Below are positions 9,801 through 19,427 of a DNA stretch of 64,000 bases, in pieces. This stretch comes from JAABQG01 sp963726365 (GTDB lineage Bacteria > Pseudomonadota > Gammaproteobacteria > Burkholderiales > Burkholderiaceae_C). Position 1 is the stretch's first letter. Each line of letters opens with the position of its first letter. The notes under the pieces were generated by a model. The model saw only the letters and a list, made by a program, of their open reading frames with translations. It was not told the origin of the DNA and did no database searches. Both the position numbers and the translations under genes were made by a program. The stretch covers positions 13,444-77,443 of the forward strand of contig CAVSCI010000022.1 of NCBI GenBank assembly GCA_963726365.1, in the 5' to 3' direction.

Positions 9801-11226
9801 CGTCGGCGCCAACGACGGCATGCTCCACGCATTCAAGGGCAGCGACGGCACCGTGCCGGGCAGCGCCGGCACGGAACTGTTCGGCTTCATTCCATCAGAA
9901 GCCATTCCCCGCCTCAAGAACACGGCCGCAACCGGCTATGTCCACGAGTACTTTGTCGACGGCGATGTGACGGTGTCGCCCAAGACCACGGAAACCGGAA
10001 ACAAGAACCTGCTCTTCGCCGCAATGGGGCGGGGCGGCAAAGGCCTGTTCTCGCTCGATGTGACCGATCCCACAACTTTTAGTGCGTCGAAGTTCCTTTG
10101 GGAATACACGCCCACCGGCAGTTCTGCAGCCGCTGCCGATAACGACCTGGGACTCATGCTGGGACGGCCCGTCTACGCCAAGATGAACAACGGCACGGCC
10201 GCGATCATCATGGGCAACGGCTACAACAGCACCAGTGGCACGGCCGCACTCTACATTTTTCTGCTGAACACGTCTGGCGCGTTGACCAGTGTCGTGAAGC
10301 TTGACACCCATACCCTCGGTGACAACGGGCTGGCGACACCGGGCGTGATCGATGCCGATGGCAACGGCACGGTTGACTATATTTATGCGGGAGACCTCAA
10401 GGGCAATGTGTGGAAGTTCGACGTGAGCGGCGCCACCACTGCGTCCTGGAAGGTCGACCTGAGCCCCCTGCCCCTGACCCCCAACCCGCTTTTCAAGGCC
10501 AGGGATGCGTCGAACAATCCGCAACCCATCACCGCGCCGATCACTGTGGCGGTCAATACCGACCTGGCGGATGCGAATGCCGGCAAGCGCTTCCTCTTCT
10601 TTGGCACGGGCTCCTATTTCCGCACGGGCGACCCGACCAACACGGCCATCCAGACCTGGTATGGACTGATCGATGAAGGCTCGGTGATCGCCGACCGGTC
10701 GAACATGCAGCCCCGCACGGTCGCAGCCACCGGTACCTTCGCGGGAAAATCCGTGCGGGCGTTTTCAGTCGCGGGCACGAACGACATGGCAGGAAAGAGC
10801 GGCTGGTATCTGGATTTCACCACTACCCCCCCCGGGGAGCGCATGGTCACCGAGCCCGTCGCCTACAAACTCGCAACGAACGTGCTGGTGGCCAGTTCCA
10901 TCATTCCGTCAGGCAGTGACCCCTGCGTGCCCGGAGGCACGGGCTACGTCAACGCGCTCAATCCGTTCACGGGAGGATCCCTGGGCGTGGGCATCCTGGA
11001 TGTGAACAACAACAAGAATTACAAGGACGACGTCCTCTCGGGCCTGTTCATTGGTTCGGTCGATCTGGGCGTGGGCCTGCCGAGCCGGCCGACCCTGATC
11101 GGCAACCGGCTGGTGGTCGGTGGCACCAACCCGGATGACAAGAACCCGATTTCCGATGTGGGCGTCAACCTGGGCTTCGCCCCCATCAAAGGCCGCATCT
11201 CGTGGCGTGAAATCATCAAAGACTGA
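6899..11226 (+). CDS. pilY1: PilY1-type pilus tip adhesin (four frameshifts as read)
   Basis: PilY1 is the large calcium-binding tip protein of type IV pili. A signal peptide (KSIALTLAAFAALVSSAV) starts the protein. An aspartate-rich loop, DIDGDGSIDIRF, lies at about residues 63-74. The C-terminal half is the PilY1 beta-propeller, with a second calcium-type loop DADGNGTVDYIY. The sequence as read is broken at four places: an extra G in 8284-8288, an extra base at about 8640-8655, an extra C at 8898-8899, and a missing G at about 9170-9172. With these repaired the span is 4326 nt, or 1441 residues, in one frame. Homology continues smoothly across each break, so I treat it as one gene. pilE follows after 5 nt. 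Confidence 0.88.
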
Positions 11227-11231
11227 ACATC

Positions 11232-11651
11232 ATGCAAAAACACAATCACCGGGGTTTTACGCTGATCGAACTGATGATCACGGTGGCGATCATCGGCATC
11301 ATCGCAGCCATTGCCTTCCCGAGCTATCAACGGCATGGTTTGCGCACCAAGCGGGTCGCCGCGCAGGGATGCCTGCTGGAGTTCGCGCAGTACATGGAAC
11401 GCGCCTACACCACGTCGATGACCTATGTGGGCGCCACATTGCCCAATACGGCGTGCCGAACCGATACCGCCAATTTCTACACCATTGCTTTCGCATCGGG
11501 CGAGCCCACGGCGACCACTTTCCGGATCGTTGCCACGCCTCAAGGCCGGCAGGCGGACGACACCGAATGCGCAGCGGTTTCCATCAACCAGGCTGGCGTC
11601 AAGACAAGTTCCGGGACACTGCCAAGCAATGATCCGAAGTGCTGGCGGTGA
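11232..11651 (+). CDS. pilE: type IV pilin PilE
   Basis: A 139-residue pilin with a seven-residue basic leader, cleavage at G8/F9 (RGFTLIELMITVAIIGIIAAIAFPSYQ) and glutamate at +5. The body ends with a cysteine pair (DTEC and DPKCW) that would form the C-terminal disulfide-bounded D-region. In this cluster position it is PilE-like, probably a minor pilin rather than the main PilA. Its last 23 nt overlap the predicted ribD start. Confidence 0.88.
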   Translation: MQKHNHRGFTLIELMITVAIIGIIAAIAFPSYQRHGLRTKRVAAQGCLLEFAQYMERAYTTSMTYVGATLPNTACRTDTANFYTIAFASGEPTATTFRIVATPQGRQADDTECAAVSINQAGVKTSSGTLPSNDPKCWR

Positions 11652-12784
11652 CAGTTCGTTGGCGGGCGCAGGCCTGCCAGCGCCCCTCGCGCAGGCCTTG
11701 AGGCTGTCACAGTACTCAATCAACCTCACCAGCCCCAATCCCCGTGTCGGCTGCGTATTGACTTCCCCGGACGGAGCAGTCATCGGCGCCGGCCACACAC
11801 AACAAGCCGGCGGTCCTCACGCGGAAATCATGGCCCTGCGCGATGCGCAGGCGCGTGGCGCATCGACCCGGGGCGCCACCGCCTGGGTCACGCTGGAGCC
11901 CTGCGCCCATCACGGACGCACCGGGCCCTGCTGCGATGCCTTGATCGAAGCCGGCATCTCGAGAGTGGTCGCGTCCATCGCCGATCCCAACCCGCTGGTG
12001 GGCGGCCAGGGTTTCGCGCGTTTGCGGGCGGCGGGCGTCGACGTGGAAGTCGGCCCCGGTGCCGATGAATCCCGCGAACTCAATATCGGTTTCTTCAGCC
12101 GCATGCAGCGCCAGACGCCCTGGGTGCGGATGAAGATCGCCGCCTCGCTCGACGGCACGACCGCGCTGACCAATGGCAAGAGCCAGTGGATCACCTCAGC
12201 GCCGGCGCGTGCTGATGGCCACGCCTGGCGCGCGCGCGCCTGCGCCGTGCTGACCGGCATCGGCACCGTGCTGGACGACAACCCGCGACTCGACGTGCGC
12301 CTCGTCGATACGCCACGCCAGCCGCATCTGGTGGTGGTGGACAGCCGGCTCGAAACCCCCCTGGACGCGCAACTCTTCACGCCCGGTCGCCAGATCTTCA
12401 TCTACGCAGCAGTTCAGGACGAATCCCGCAAGGCCGCGCTGGAGGCCCGGGGCGCCACGGTGATCTATCTGCCCGGCCAGCAAGCCGGGACCGAAGGACA
12501 AGGTCGACCTGGCCGCCATGCTGCGCGATCTGGCCCGGCGCGAGATCAACGAGTTGCACGTGGAAGCCGGCCACAAGCTCAACGGCTCGCTCATCCGCGA
12601 GGCTCTGGTGGACGAGTTCGTGGTCTACCTGGCGCCAAAGCTCATCGGACAAGGGCACGCCATGGCCAGCTTCGGCCCCCTGACGGCGCTGGACGATGCC
12701 GTGCCGCTGGCGTTCATGTCCACGCAGATGATCGGCCCGGACCTGCGCGTTGTGGCCCGGATTCCGGGTCGAGACGCCTTTTAG
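11629..12784 (+). CDS. ribD: bifunctional riboflavin deaminase/reductase RibD (one frameshift as read)
   Basis: RibD catalyses the second and third steps of riboflavin synthesis. The N-terminal deaminase domain binds zinc through H64 in PHAE and the later CAHHGRTGPC cysteines. The C-terminal domain is the NADPH reductase. The frame breaks at 12487-12489, where an extra G follows GCC. Removing it joins QQAG to PKDKVDLAAMLRDL and gives 384 residues. The start at 11629 overlaps pilE. A start a few codons later is possible because the first residues are not conserved. It heads the ribD-ribE-ribBX-ribH-nusB operon. Confidence 0.9.
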
Positions 12785-12840
12785 ACAGGTTTTACGCCGC
12801 CGGCCCCGGGACGGGCGCCAATCCCTGCGAAAATGCCCGG

Positions 12841-13486
12841 ATGTTTACCGGAATCATTACCGGCGTGGGGCGTATCGTCGCCGTCCACGACCTGGGCAGC
12901 TCTTTGGACCACGGCAAGCGCCTCACCCTCGAGGCGCCCGCCGGCTACCTCGACGATGTCGGTCTTGGCGACAGCATTGCGCTCAACGGCGCCTGCATGA
13001 CGGTCACCACGGTGTCCCCCGCCACCCGGCAGTTCACCATCGACATTTCAGCCGAATCGCTCGACAAGACCGCAGGCCTCGCCCAGACGGGGCCGGTCAA
13101 CCTGGAAAAGGCCTTGCGCGCCCATGACCGGCTCGGCGGCCATATCGTTTCGGGCCATGTGGATGGCATTGGCCGCGTGACACTTTTTGCCCGGGTGGGT
13201 GAAAGCTGGGAACTGCGCATCCTCGCGCCCGGCGCGCTGGGCAAGTACCTGGCCTACAAGGGCTCGATCACCGTCAATGGCGTCAGCCTCACCGTGAACC
13301 GCATCAAGGACAATGCCCGAAGGGTGTGAAGTCAGCATCAACCTGATTCCGCACACCGTCGAGAACACCGCCCTCGGCGCGCTTCAGGAGAACGCCGCCG
13401 TCAACCTGGAAATCGACCTGATCGCGCGCTATGTGGAACGCATGCTCAGCACCGACCCCACGCATTCACCCAAGGAATCCGCATGA
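12841..13486 (+). CDS. ribE: riboflavin synthase alpha subunit (one frameshift as read)
   Basis: This enzyme dismutates two 6,7-dimethyl-8-ribityllumazines to riboflavin. It shows the family start MFTGIITGVG and two repeated lumazine-binding domains, with LNGACMTVT in the first and VNGVSLTVN in the second. An extra C in 13316-13318 truncates the frame at NARRV. With it removed, the protein continues EGCEVSINLIPHT to a stop at 13484-13486 and is 214 residues long. The repaired stop overlaps the ribBX ATG by four bases (ATGA), which supports the repair. Confidence 0.92.
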
Positions 13487-14601
13487 CTGCCCCCACCCCC
13501 GTTCCCATCTCCCCGGTGGAGGACATCATTGCCGACATCCGTGCCGGCCGCATGGTCATCCTGGTCGATGAGGAGGACCGCGAGAACGAGGGCGACCTGG
13601 TGCTGGCGGCCGACCACGTCACGCCCGAAGCCATCAACTTCATGGCGCGTTTCGGCCGGGGTCTGATCTGCCTGACGCTGACCCGCGAGCGCTGCGAGCA
13701 CCTGCGCCTGCCGCCCATGGCCGCGCGCAACGGCACGTTCTACAGCACGGCCTTCACGGTGTCGATCGAGGCCGCCGAAGGCGTGACCACGGGCATTTCG
13801 GCGGCCGACCGGGCGCGCACCGTTCAGGCCGCGGTCGCCAGCAATGCCCAGCCGGCCGACCTGGTTCAGCCCGGCCACATCTTTCCGCTGCAGGCGGTGG
13901 ACGGCGGCGTGCTGATCCGCGCGGGGCACACCGAGGCCGGCTGCGACCTGGCTGCCATGGCCGGCTGCTCGCCGGCGGCCGTGATCTGCGAGATCATGAA
14001 GGACGACGGCACGATGGCCCGCCTGCCCGACTTGCAGCTCTTCGCGGCGGAACACGGCCTGAAGATCGGCACGATTGCCGACCTGATCCACCACCGCAGT
14101 CGCAATGAATCGCTGGTCGAGAAGATCGGCGCGCGTCCCCTGCAGACTGCCTACGGCGAATTCACGGCCCATGCGTTCCGTGACAAGACCAGCCAGTCGG
14201 TTCATCTGGCGCTGGTCAAGGGCCGCTGGGAGGCCGGCGACACCGTGCCAGTGCGGGTGCATGAGCCGCTGTCGGTGCTCGACGCGCTGGAAGTCAACCG
14301 CTCCATGCATTCGTGGGGCCTGGACACCAGCCTGCATTACCTGGCCAGCCAGGGCAAGGGCGTGGCCGTGCTGCTCAATTGCGGCGAGAGTGCCGGGCAA
14401 TTGCTGGAACAGTTTGAAGGCACCGCGCGCGCCGCCCAGGCGCCCGAGCGCGGTCGCATGGACCTGCGCACCTACGGCATTGGCGCGCAGATCCTGCGCG
14501 AATGTGGCGTGCACAAGATGCGCCTCATGGGCAACCCGCGCCGCATGCCCAGCATGACCGGCTACGGCCTGGAAATCACCGGCTACATCCCCAAGGAATA
14601 A
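13483..14601 (+). CDS. ribB: 3,4-dihydroxy-2-butanone 4-phosphate synthase fused to a degenerate GTP cyclohydrolase II domain (RibBX type)
   Basis: The 372-residue protein has an intact N-terminal DHBP synthase domain (about residues 1-205). Its acidic motif DEEDRENEGDL (29-39) converts ribulose 5-phosphate to the four-carbon riboflavin precursor. The C-terminal domain has the GTP cyclohydrolase II fold outline (RMDLRTYGIGAQILRECGV). However, the zinc-binding cysteine cluster normally found as SEC...RCDCG is replaced by EPLSVLDALEVNRSMHSWG, with no cysteines. This matches the RibBX variant known in proteobacteria, in which a separate ribA supplies GTP cyclohydrolase II. It is translationally coupled to ribE, and ribH follows 3 nt after. 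Confidence 0.9.
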   Translation: MTAPTPVPISPVEDIIADIRAGRMVILVDEEDRENEGDLVLAADHVTPEAINFMARFGRGLICLTLTRERCEHLRLPPMAARNGTFYSTAFTVSIEAAEGVTTGISAADRARTVQAAVASNAQPADLVQPGHIFPLQAVDGGVLIRAGHTEAGCDLAAMAGCSPAAVICEIMKDDGTMARLPDLQLFAAEHGLKIGTIADLIHHRSRNESLVEKIGARPLQTAYGEFTAHAFRDKTSQSVHLALVKGRWEAGDTVPVRVHEPLSVLDALEVNRSMHSWGLDTSLHYLASQGKGVAVLLNCGESAGQLLEQFEGTARAAQAPERGRMDLRTYGIGAQILRECGVHKMRLMGNPRRMPSMTGYGLEITGYIPKE

Positions 14602-14604
14602 ATC

Positions 14605-15069
14605 ATGTTTGGCGCAGAAAAAGGAACAGCCGACCGGCTGGATGGCAAGAAACTGTATATCGGCATCGTGCAGGCCCGCTTCAACGAAAGCATCACCGAC
14701 GCGCTGGCGGCGGCCTGCCTGGCCGAACTGGAAGCGCTCGGCGTGAACCCGAAACACATCGACCATGTGCGCGTGCCGGGCGCGCTGGAGGTGCCCGTGG
14801 CGCTGCTGGCACTGGCCGAGAAAGACAAGTACGACGCGCTGATTGCGCTGGGTTGCATCATTCGCGGTGAAACCTACCACTTCGAGCTGGTCGCCAACGA
14901 GTCCGGCGCTGGTGTCAGCCGCATCGCGCTGGACTACCAGCTGCCGGTGGCCAATGCCATCATCACCACCGAGAACGTCGAGCAGGCCGTTGCCCGCCAG
15001 ACCGACAAGGGCCGGGACGCCGCCCGTGTGGCGGTGGAAATGGCCAACCTGCTGGACGAAATTACATGA
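14605..15069 (+). CDS. ribH: 6,7-dimethyl-8-ribityllumazine synthase
   Basis: RibH condenses the DHBP-derived four-carbon unit with the pyrimidine precursor to form lumazine. The protein is 154 residues, the usual length. It contains the substrate motifs RFNESI, VPGALEVPVAL and GCIIRGETYHFELV, the last including the catalytic histidine region. The stop overlaps the nusB start by four bases, so riboflavin and transcription antitermination genes are coupled, an arrangement widespread in proteobacteria. Confidence 0.96.
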   Translation: MFGAEKGTADRLDGKKLYIGIVQARFNESITDALAAACLAELEALGVNPKHIDHVRVPGALEVPVALLALAEKDKYDALIALGCIIRGETYHFELVANESGAGVSRIALDYQLPVANAIITTENVEQAVARQTDKGRDAARVAVEMANLLDEIT

Positions 15070-15611
15070 GCGACACTCCGGCAAAACCCGCAGCGTCGGG
15101 CAAGCGACCGCCCCGCCAGGTCCGCACCGGCACGACCGGCACGGGCGCGCGCAAGGCGGCCTCCAAATCCGTGCGCAGCCGCGCGCGTGAGTTTGCGCTG
15201 CAGGGCCTGTACCAGCACCTGGTCGGCGGCAACCAGACCAGCGACATCGATGCCTTCACCCGGGACCTGGCCGGGTTCCACAAGGCCGACTCGGCGCACT
15301 ACGACGCCCTGCTGCACGGCTGCATCGAACAGGCGGGCGATCTGGATGCGCTGATCCTGCCCCTGCTCGACCGCAAGATGGCTGAAATCTCGCCCATCGA
15401 GCACGGCATCATGTGGATCGGCGCCTGGGAGTTCCTGCACTGCCCCGACGTGCCCTGGCGGGTGGCGCTGAACGAGTGCATCGAACTGGCCAAGGAATTT
15501 GGCGGCACCGACGGCCACAAGTACGTCAATGCGGTGCTCAACGGACTGGCCCCGCAGTTGCGCGCGGCCGAGGTCGAAGCCGACCGCCAGAGCGGCAAAG
15601 CCCGTCCATGA
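15066..15611 (+). CDS. nusB: transcription antitermination factor NusB
   Basis: NusB binds boxA RNA with S10 (NusE) during rRNA antitermination. The protein is 181 residues. It has a basic, low-complexity N-terminal extension of about 40 residues (KPAASGKRPPRQVRTGTTG) before the all-helical NusB domain, which begins SRAREFALQGLYQ. Conserved features include IEHGIMWIGAWEFL and the C-terminal ELAKEFGGTDGHKYVNAVL. It sits directly after ribH. The next gene starts inside its last codons. Confidence 0.95.
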   Translation: MSDTPAKPAASGKRPPRQVRTGTTGTGARKAASKSVRSRAREFALQGLYQHLVGGNQTSDIDAFTRDLAGFHKADSAHYDALLHGCIEQAGDLDALILPLLDRKMAEISPIEHGIMWIGAWEFLHCPDVPWRVALNECIELAKEFGGTDGHKYVNAVLNGLAPQLRAAEVEADRQSGKARP

Positions 15612-16792
15612 AGATTTCCAGGCGCGCCCAGCGCATCGAGCCGTTTTATGTGATGGAGGTCGCCAAGGCGGCCTCGGCCATGGCGCGTGAAGTGGCGCAC
15701 AGCGACGCACCGATGATTTTCCTGAACATCGGCGAGCCCGATTTCACCGCCCCGCCCGGTGTGCAGGAGGCCGCGGTCAGGGCCATCCACGAGGGGGCCA
15801 CGCAATACACGCAGGCCACCGGCCTGCAGGCCCTGCGCGAGCGCATCAGCGGCTGGTACCGGGAACGTTTCAATGTGGATGTGCCCGCCAGCCGCATCGT
15901 CATCACGGCGGGTGCGTCGGCAGCCCTTCAACTGGCCTGCCTGGCGCTGATCGAGGCCGGCGACGAGATCCTCATGCCCGACCCGAGCTACCCCTGCAAC
16001 CGGCACTTCGTGAGCGCGGCCGAGGGCACGGCGGTGCTGATTCCGACCACCGCGCAGGAGCGTTTCCAGCTCAGCGCCGACAAGGTGCAGGCGGCCTGGG
16101 GTCCGAAGACCCGGGGCGTCTTGCTGGCCTCTCCGTCCAACCCGACCGGCACCTCGATTCACCCCGACGAGCTGCGCCGCATCCACGCGGTGGTGCAGCG
16201 CCGTGGCGGCATCACGATGATCGACGAGATCTACCTCGGGCTGAGCCATGAGGCCGCCTTCGGGCAGACGGCGCTGGCCCTCGACGACCAGATCATCAGC
16301 ATCAACAGCTTCTCCAAATACTTCAACATGACCGGCTGGCGCCTGGGCTGGATGGTGGTGCCCGAGGCCTTGGTGCCGGTCGTGGAGCGACTGGCGCAAA
16401 ACCTGTTCATCTGCCCCAGCACAGTGTCGCAACACGCTGCGCTCGCCTGCTTCGAACCCGCAAGCCTCGCCGAATACGAGCGCCGTCGCGCCGAATTCAA
16501 GGCGCGGCGCGACTACTTCATTCCCGCGCTCAACGCCATGGGCCTGACCGTGCCGGTCATGCCGGACGGTGCGTTCTATGCCTGGGCCGACTGCACGGCG
16601 GCCTGCGAGAAGCTCGGCGTGAGCGGGAGCTGGGACTTCGCCTTTGAAATCATGAAGCGCGCCCATGTGGCCGTGACGCCGGGCCGCGACTTTGGCGCCG
16701 CCGATACCGCGCGGTTCATCCGCTTTTCCACGGCCAGTTCCATGGCCCAACTGCAGGCCGCCGTCGAGCGCCTGCGCGCACTTCTGGCCTGA
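15608..16792 (+). CDS. PLP-dependent class I/II aminotransferase
   Basis: A 394-residue fold-type I aminotransferase. The PLP lysine is K237 in SFSKYFNMTGWRLGW. The arginine that binds the substrate carboxylate is likely in ARFIRFSTA near the C-terminus. The stretch GEPDFTAPPGV is typical of the aspartate/aromatic/alanine aminotransferase group. The substrate cannot be set from sequence. The ATG at 15608 overlaps the nusB stop, so it belongs to the rib-nusB operon, and ybgC follows after 5 nt. Confidence 0.88.
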   Translation: MKISRRAQRIEPFYVMEVAKAASAMAREVAHSDAPMIFLNIGEPDFTAPPGVQEAAVRAIHEGATQYTQATGLQALRERISGWYRERFNVDVPASRIVITAGASAALQLACLALIEAGDEILMPDPSYPCNRHFVSAAEGTAVLIPTTAQERFQLSADKVQAAWGPKTRGVLLASPSNPTGTSIHPDELRRIHAVVQRRGGITMIDEIYLGLSHEAAFGQTALALDDQIISINSFSKYFNMTGWRLGWMVVPEALVPVVERLAQNLFICPSTVSQHAALACFEPASLAEYERRRAEFKARRDYFIPALNAMGLTVPVMPDGAFYAWADCTAACEKLGVSGSWDFAFEIMKRAHVAVTPGRDFGAADTARFIRFSTASSMAQLQAAVERLRALLA

Positions 16793-16797
16793 ACAGC

Positions 16798-17214
16798 ATG
16801 GCGTTTGAATTTCCCGTTCGCATCTACTGGGAGGACACCGACGCCGGCGGCATCGTGTTCTATGCCAACTACCTGAAATTCTTCGAGCGCGCGCGTACCG
16901 AATGGCTGCGCTCGCTGGGCATCAGCCAGCGCGCGCTGCGCGAAGCCACCGGGGGCATCTTCGTGGTCAGCGAAACCACCCTCAAATACCACCGGCCAGC
17001 GCGGCTCGACGATGAACTGATCGTCACCGCCCACCTGACCGAAGCCGGCCGGGCCTCGATCACCATTGTCCAGCAGGCGCTGGCGAAAAATGAACGAACG
17101 CCGGCCGGCGACACTCTCATTCTTTGCGAAGGCATCATCCGGATCGGCTGGGTGGATGCCGCCACGCTCAAGCCGGCCCGTATGCCGCAGCACGTCCTGG
17201 AAGCCATGAAATGA
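16798..17214 (+). CDS. ybgC: tol-pal associated acyl-CoA thioesterase YbgC
   Basis: A hotdog-fold thioesterase of 138 residues with the active-site segment YWEDTDAGGIVFYANYLKFFERARTEWL. The catalytic aspartate is D15. YbgC acts on short or medium acyl-CoA or acyl-ACP and is normally the first gene of the tol-pal cluster, as here. Its stop codon overlaps the tolQ start by four bases (ATGA). Confidence 0.94.
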   Translation: MAFEFPVRIYWEDTDAGGIVFYANYLKFFERARTEWLRSLGISQRALREATGGIFVVSETTLKYHRPARLDDELIVTAHLTEAGRASITIVQQALAKNERTPAGDTLILCEGIIRIGWVDAATLKPARMPQHVLEAMK

Positions 17215-17912
17215 CCGCCAATCTGTCCATCCTGCACCTGGTGCTCAACGCCAGCTTCGTGGTGCAACTCGTCATGCTGCTGCTGGTTGCCGTCTCGGTG
17301 GCCAGCTGGGCGGCCATCTTCCGCAAGCTGTTTGCCCTGAAGCGGGTGAAGGCGCTCAACGAAGCCTTCGAGCGCGATTTCTGGTCGGGCACCAGCCTGA
17401 ACGACCTGTACGCCTCGGCCGCGCAGAATGCCAAAGTTGCCGGCCCGATGGAACGCATCTTTGCCAGCGGCATGCGCGAATTCCAGAAACTGCGGGAACG
17501 CCACATCACCGACGCCGGCACGCTGCTCGACGGCGCGCGTCGTGCCATGCGGGCCAGTTACCAGCGCGAGCTTGACGTGGTGGAGTCCAACCTGTCGTTC
17601 CTCGCCTCGGTCGGTTCGGTGTCGCCGTACGTGGGCCTGTTTGGCACGGTGTGGGGCATCATGCATGCGTTCACCGGACTGGCCAGCCTGCAGACCGTCA
17701 CGCTGGCCACCGTGGCACCCGGCATTGCCGAGGCGCTGGTGGCGACCGCCATCGGCCTGTTTGCGGCCATCCCGGCGGTGGTCGCGTACAACCGCTTTGC
17801 CCACGATATCGACCGCGTGGCCAACAAGCTGGAGACCTTCATCGAGGAGTTCTCCAACATCCTGCAGCGCAATCTGGGCTCTGGCGGGTCCGCCACGCCT
17901 TCGGGCCGCTAG
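17211..17912 (+). CDS. tolQ: Tol-Pal system proton channel protein TolQ
   Basis: TolQ (233 residues) forms with TolR the proton-motive-force motor that drives TolA during outer-membrane constriction. Three membrane segments are visible: about residues 14-33, then the pair around VGSVSPYVGLFGTVWGIMHAF and IAEALVATAIGLFAAIPAVVAYN. These match the MotA/ExbB/TolQ family. The ATG at 17211 is coupled to ybgC. The tolR start lies 54 nt downstream. Confidence 0.95.
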   Translation: MTANLSILHLVLNASFVVQLVMLLLVAVSVASWAAIFRKLFALKRVKALNEAFERDFWSGTSLNDLYASAAQNAKVAGPMERIFASGMREFQKLRERHITDAGTLLDGARRAMRASYQRELDVVESNLSFLASVGSVSPYVGLFGTVWGIMHAFTGLASLQTVTLATVAPGIAEALVATAIGLFAAIPAVVAYNRFAHDIDRVANKLETFIEEFSNILQRNLGSGGSATPSGR

Positions 17913-17966
17913 CATGGCCCCAACGCTTGTCCCTGCGCTTGCTGCGCGCCCTGACGGAGACTTTTC

Positions 17967-18386
<420 letters not shown>

Positions 18387-18413
18387 GGCGCCGCCAGGAA
18401 CATCTGCCGCACC

Positions 18414-19343
18414 ATGCAAGCCGCCACAGCTGACTGGGCCGAGTTTGCCCCGCCACCACCGCCCGCGCAGTTGCGCGCGCTGGGCCTGGCGATCTTTGCG
18501 CATGTGCTGCTGCTGGGCGCGCTGGCCTGGGGCGTGAACTGGCGCCACGTGGACACCACCCTGACCGTGGAGGCCGAACTGTGGTCCGCCGTGGCGCAGC
18601 AGGCCGCGCCGAAACTCGAGGCGCCGCCACCGCCCCCGGAACCCGCCCCGGCGCCTGTCGCACGCCCGGCACCGCCACCCCCACCGCCCCCGGACCTGGC
18701 TCAACGCAACGCCGACATCGCGCTGGCCCGCCAGAAGCAGGAAGCCGAAGCACTGGCCGCAAAGCAGAAGCTGGAGCAGGAACAGAAGCGGCGCCAGAAA
18801 GTTGAGGCCGAGAAGAAGGAAGCCCAGAAGCGCGAACTCGAGCAAAAGCGCCTGGCGCAGGAAAAGCTGGACAAGGAGCGACAGAAAAAGCTCGCCGACG
18901 ACAAGAAAGCGGCCGAGAAGAAGCTGGCGCAGGACGCCCAGAAAAAGGAAGAGGCCGCGAGGGCCGAAAAGGACCTCAAGGCGCAGCGCGAGGCCAACCT
19001 GCGGCGCATGACGGGCCTGGCGGGTGCCACCGGCGCCGAGACGTCCACGGGCACGGCGCAGCGCGCCTCAGCCCCGTCTGCAAGCTATGCGGGCAAAGTG
19101 GCCGCTCGAGTCAAACCCAACATTGTTTTCACCGACGACATCGCCGGCAACCCGACGGCGGAAGTTGAAGTGCGCACGGCGCCCGATGGCAGCATCCTCA
19201 GCCGCAAGCTGGTCAAGTCCAGCGGCAGCAAGGCCTGGGACGACGCGGTGCTCAAGGCCATCGACAAGACCGAAAAGCTCCCGCTGGACAACGACGGGCG
19301 CGTGCCAGCAGCGCTGGTCATCAGTTTCCGTCCCAAAGATTGA
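18414..19343 (+). CDS. tolA: cell envelope integrity protein TolA
   Basis: TolA (309 residues) spans the periplasm and links the TolQR motor to TolB/Pal. It has an N-terminal membrane anchor (about residues 20-42) and a proline-rich linker (about 65-96). A long Lys/Glu/Gln/Ala-rich coiled coil (about 100-200) follows. The TonB/TolA-like C-terminal domain (about 220-309) contains PTAEVEVRTAPDGSILSRKLVKSSG. tolB and pal are not immediately downstream: dnaE lies convergent after the gap. Confidence 0.93.
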   Translation: MQAATADWAEFAPPPPPAQLRALGLAIFAHVLLLGALAWGVNWRHVDTTLTVEAELWSAVAQQAAPKLEAPPPPPEPAPAPVARPAPPPPPPPDLAQRNADIALARQKQEAEALAAKQKLEQEQKRRQKVEAEKKEAQKRELEQKRLAQEKLDKERQKKLADDKKAAEKKLAQDAQKKEEAARAEKDLKAQREANLRRMTGLAGATGAETSTGTAQRASAPSASYAGKVAARVKPNIVFTDDIAGNPTAEVEVRTAPDGSILSRKLVKSSGSKAWDDAVLKAIDKTEKLPLDNDGRVPAALVISFRPKD

Positions 19344-19369
19344 ACATCCGATGAGGCCATTTCGCTACC

Positions 19370-19425
19370 TATAAGATAGCTTGATATGACCATTCGGCGC
19401 TGGACAAAGGCCGAAAATGCCTGAA
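19370..19425 (+). repeat. ATAGC-type palindromic dispersed element, copy a
   Basis: It lies between the convergent tolA and dnaE genes. Conserved blocks: ATAGC at 19376-19380, ATGACC at about 19386, GGCGCTGG at about 19396, then GGCCGAAAAT. It follows the spacing of the other seven copies (ATAGC, 5 nt, ATGACC, 4 nt, GACGCTGG, about 5 nt, GCCATTTT). The position suggests a bidirectional terminator function. Confidence 0.75.
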
Positions 19426-19427
19426 AT

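Noticed and set aside
13429..15084. 551-codon minus-strand frame opposite ribBX-ribH
   Set aside because: Antisense shadow crossing gene boundaries of well-identified rib genes.
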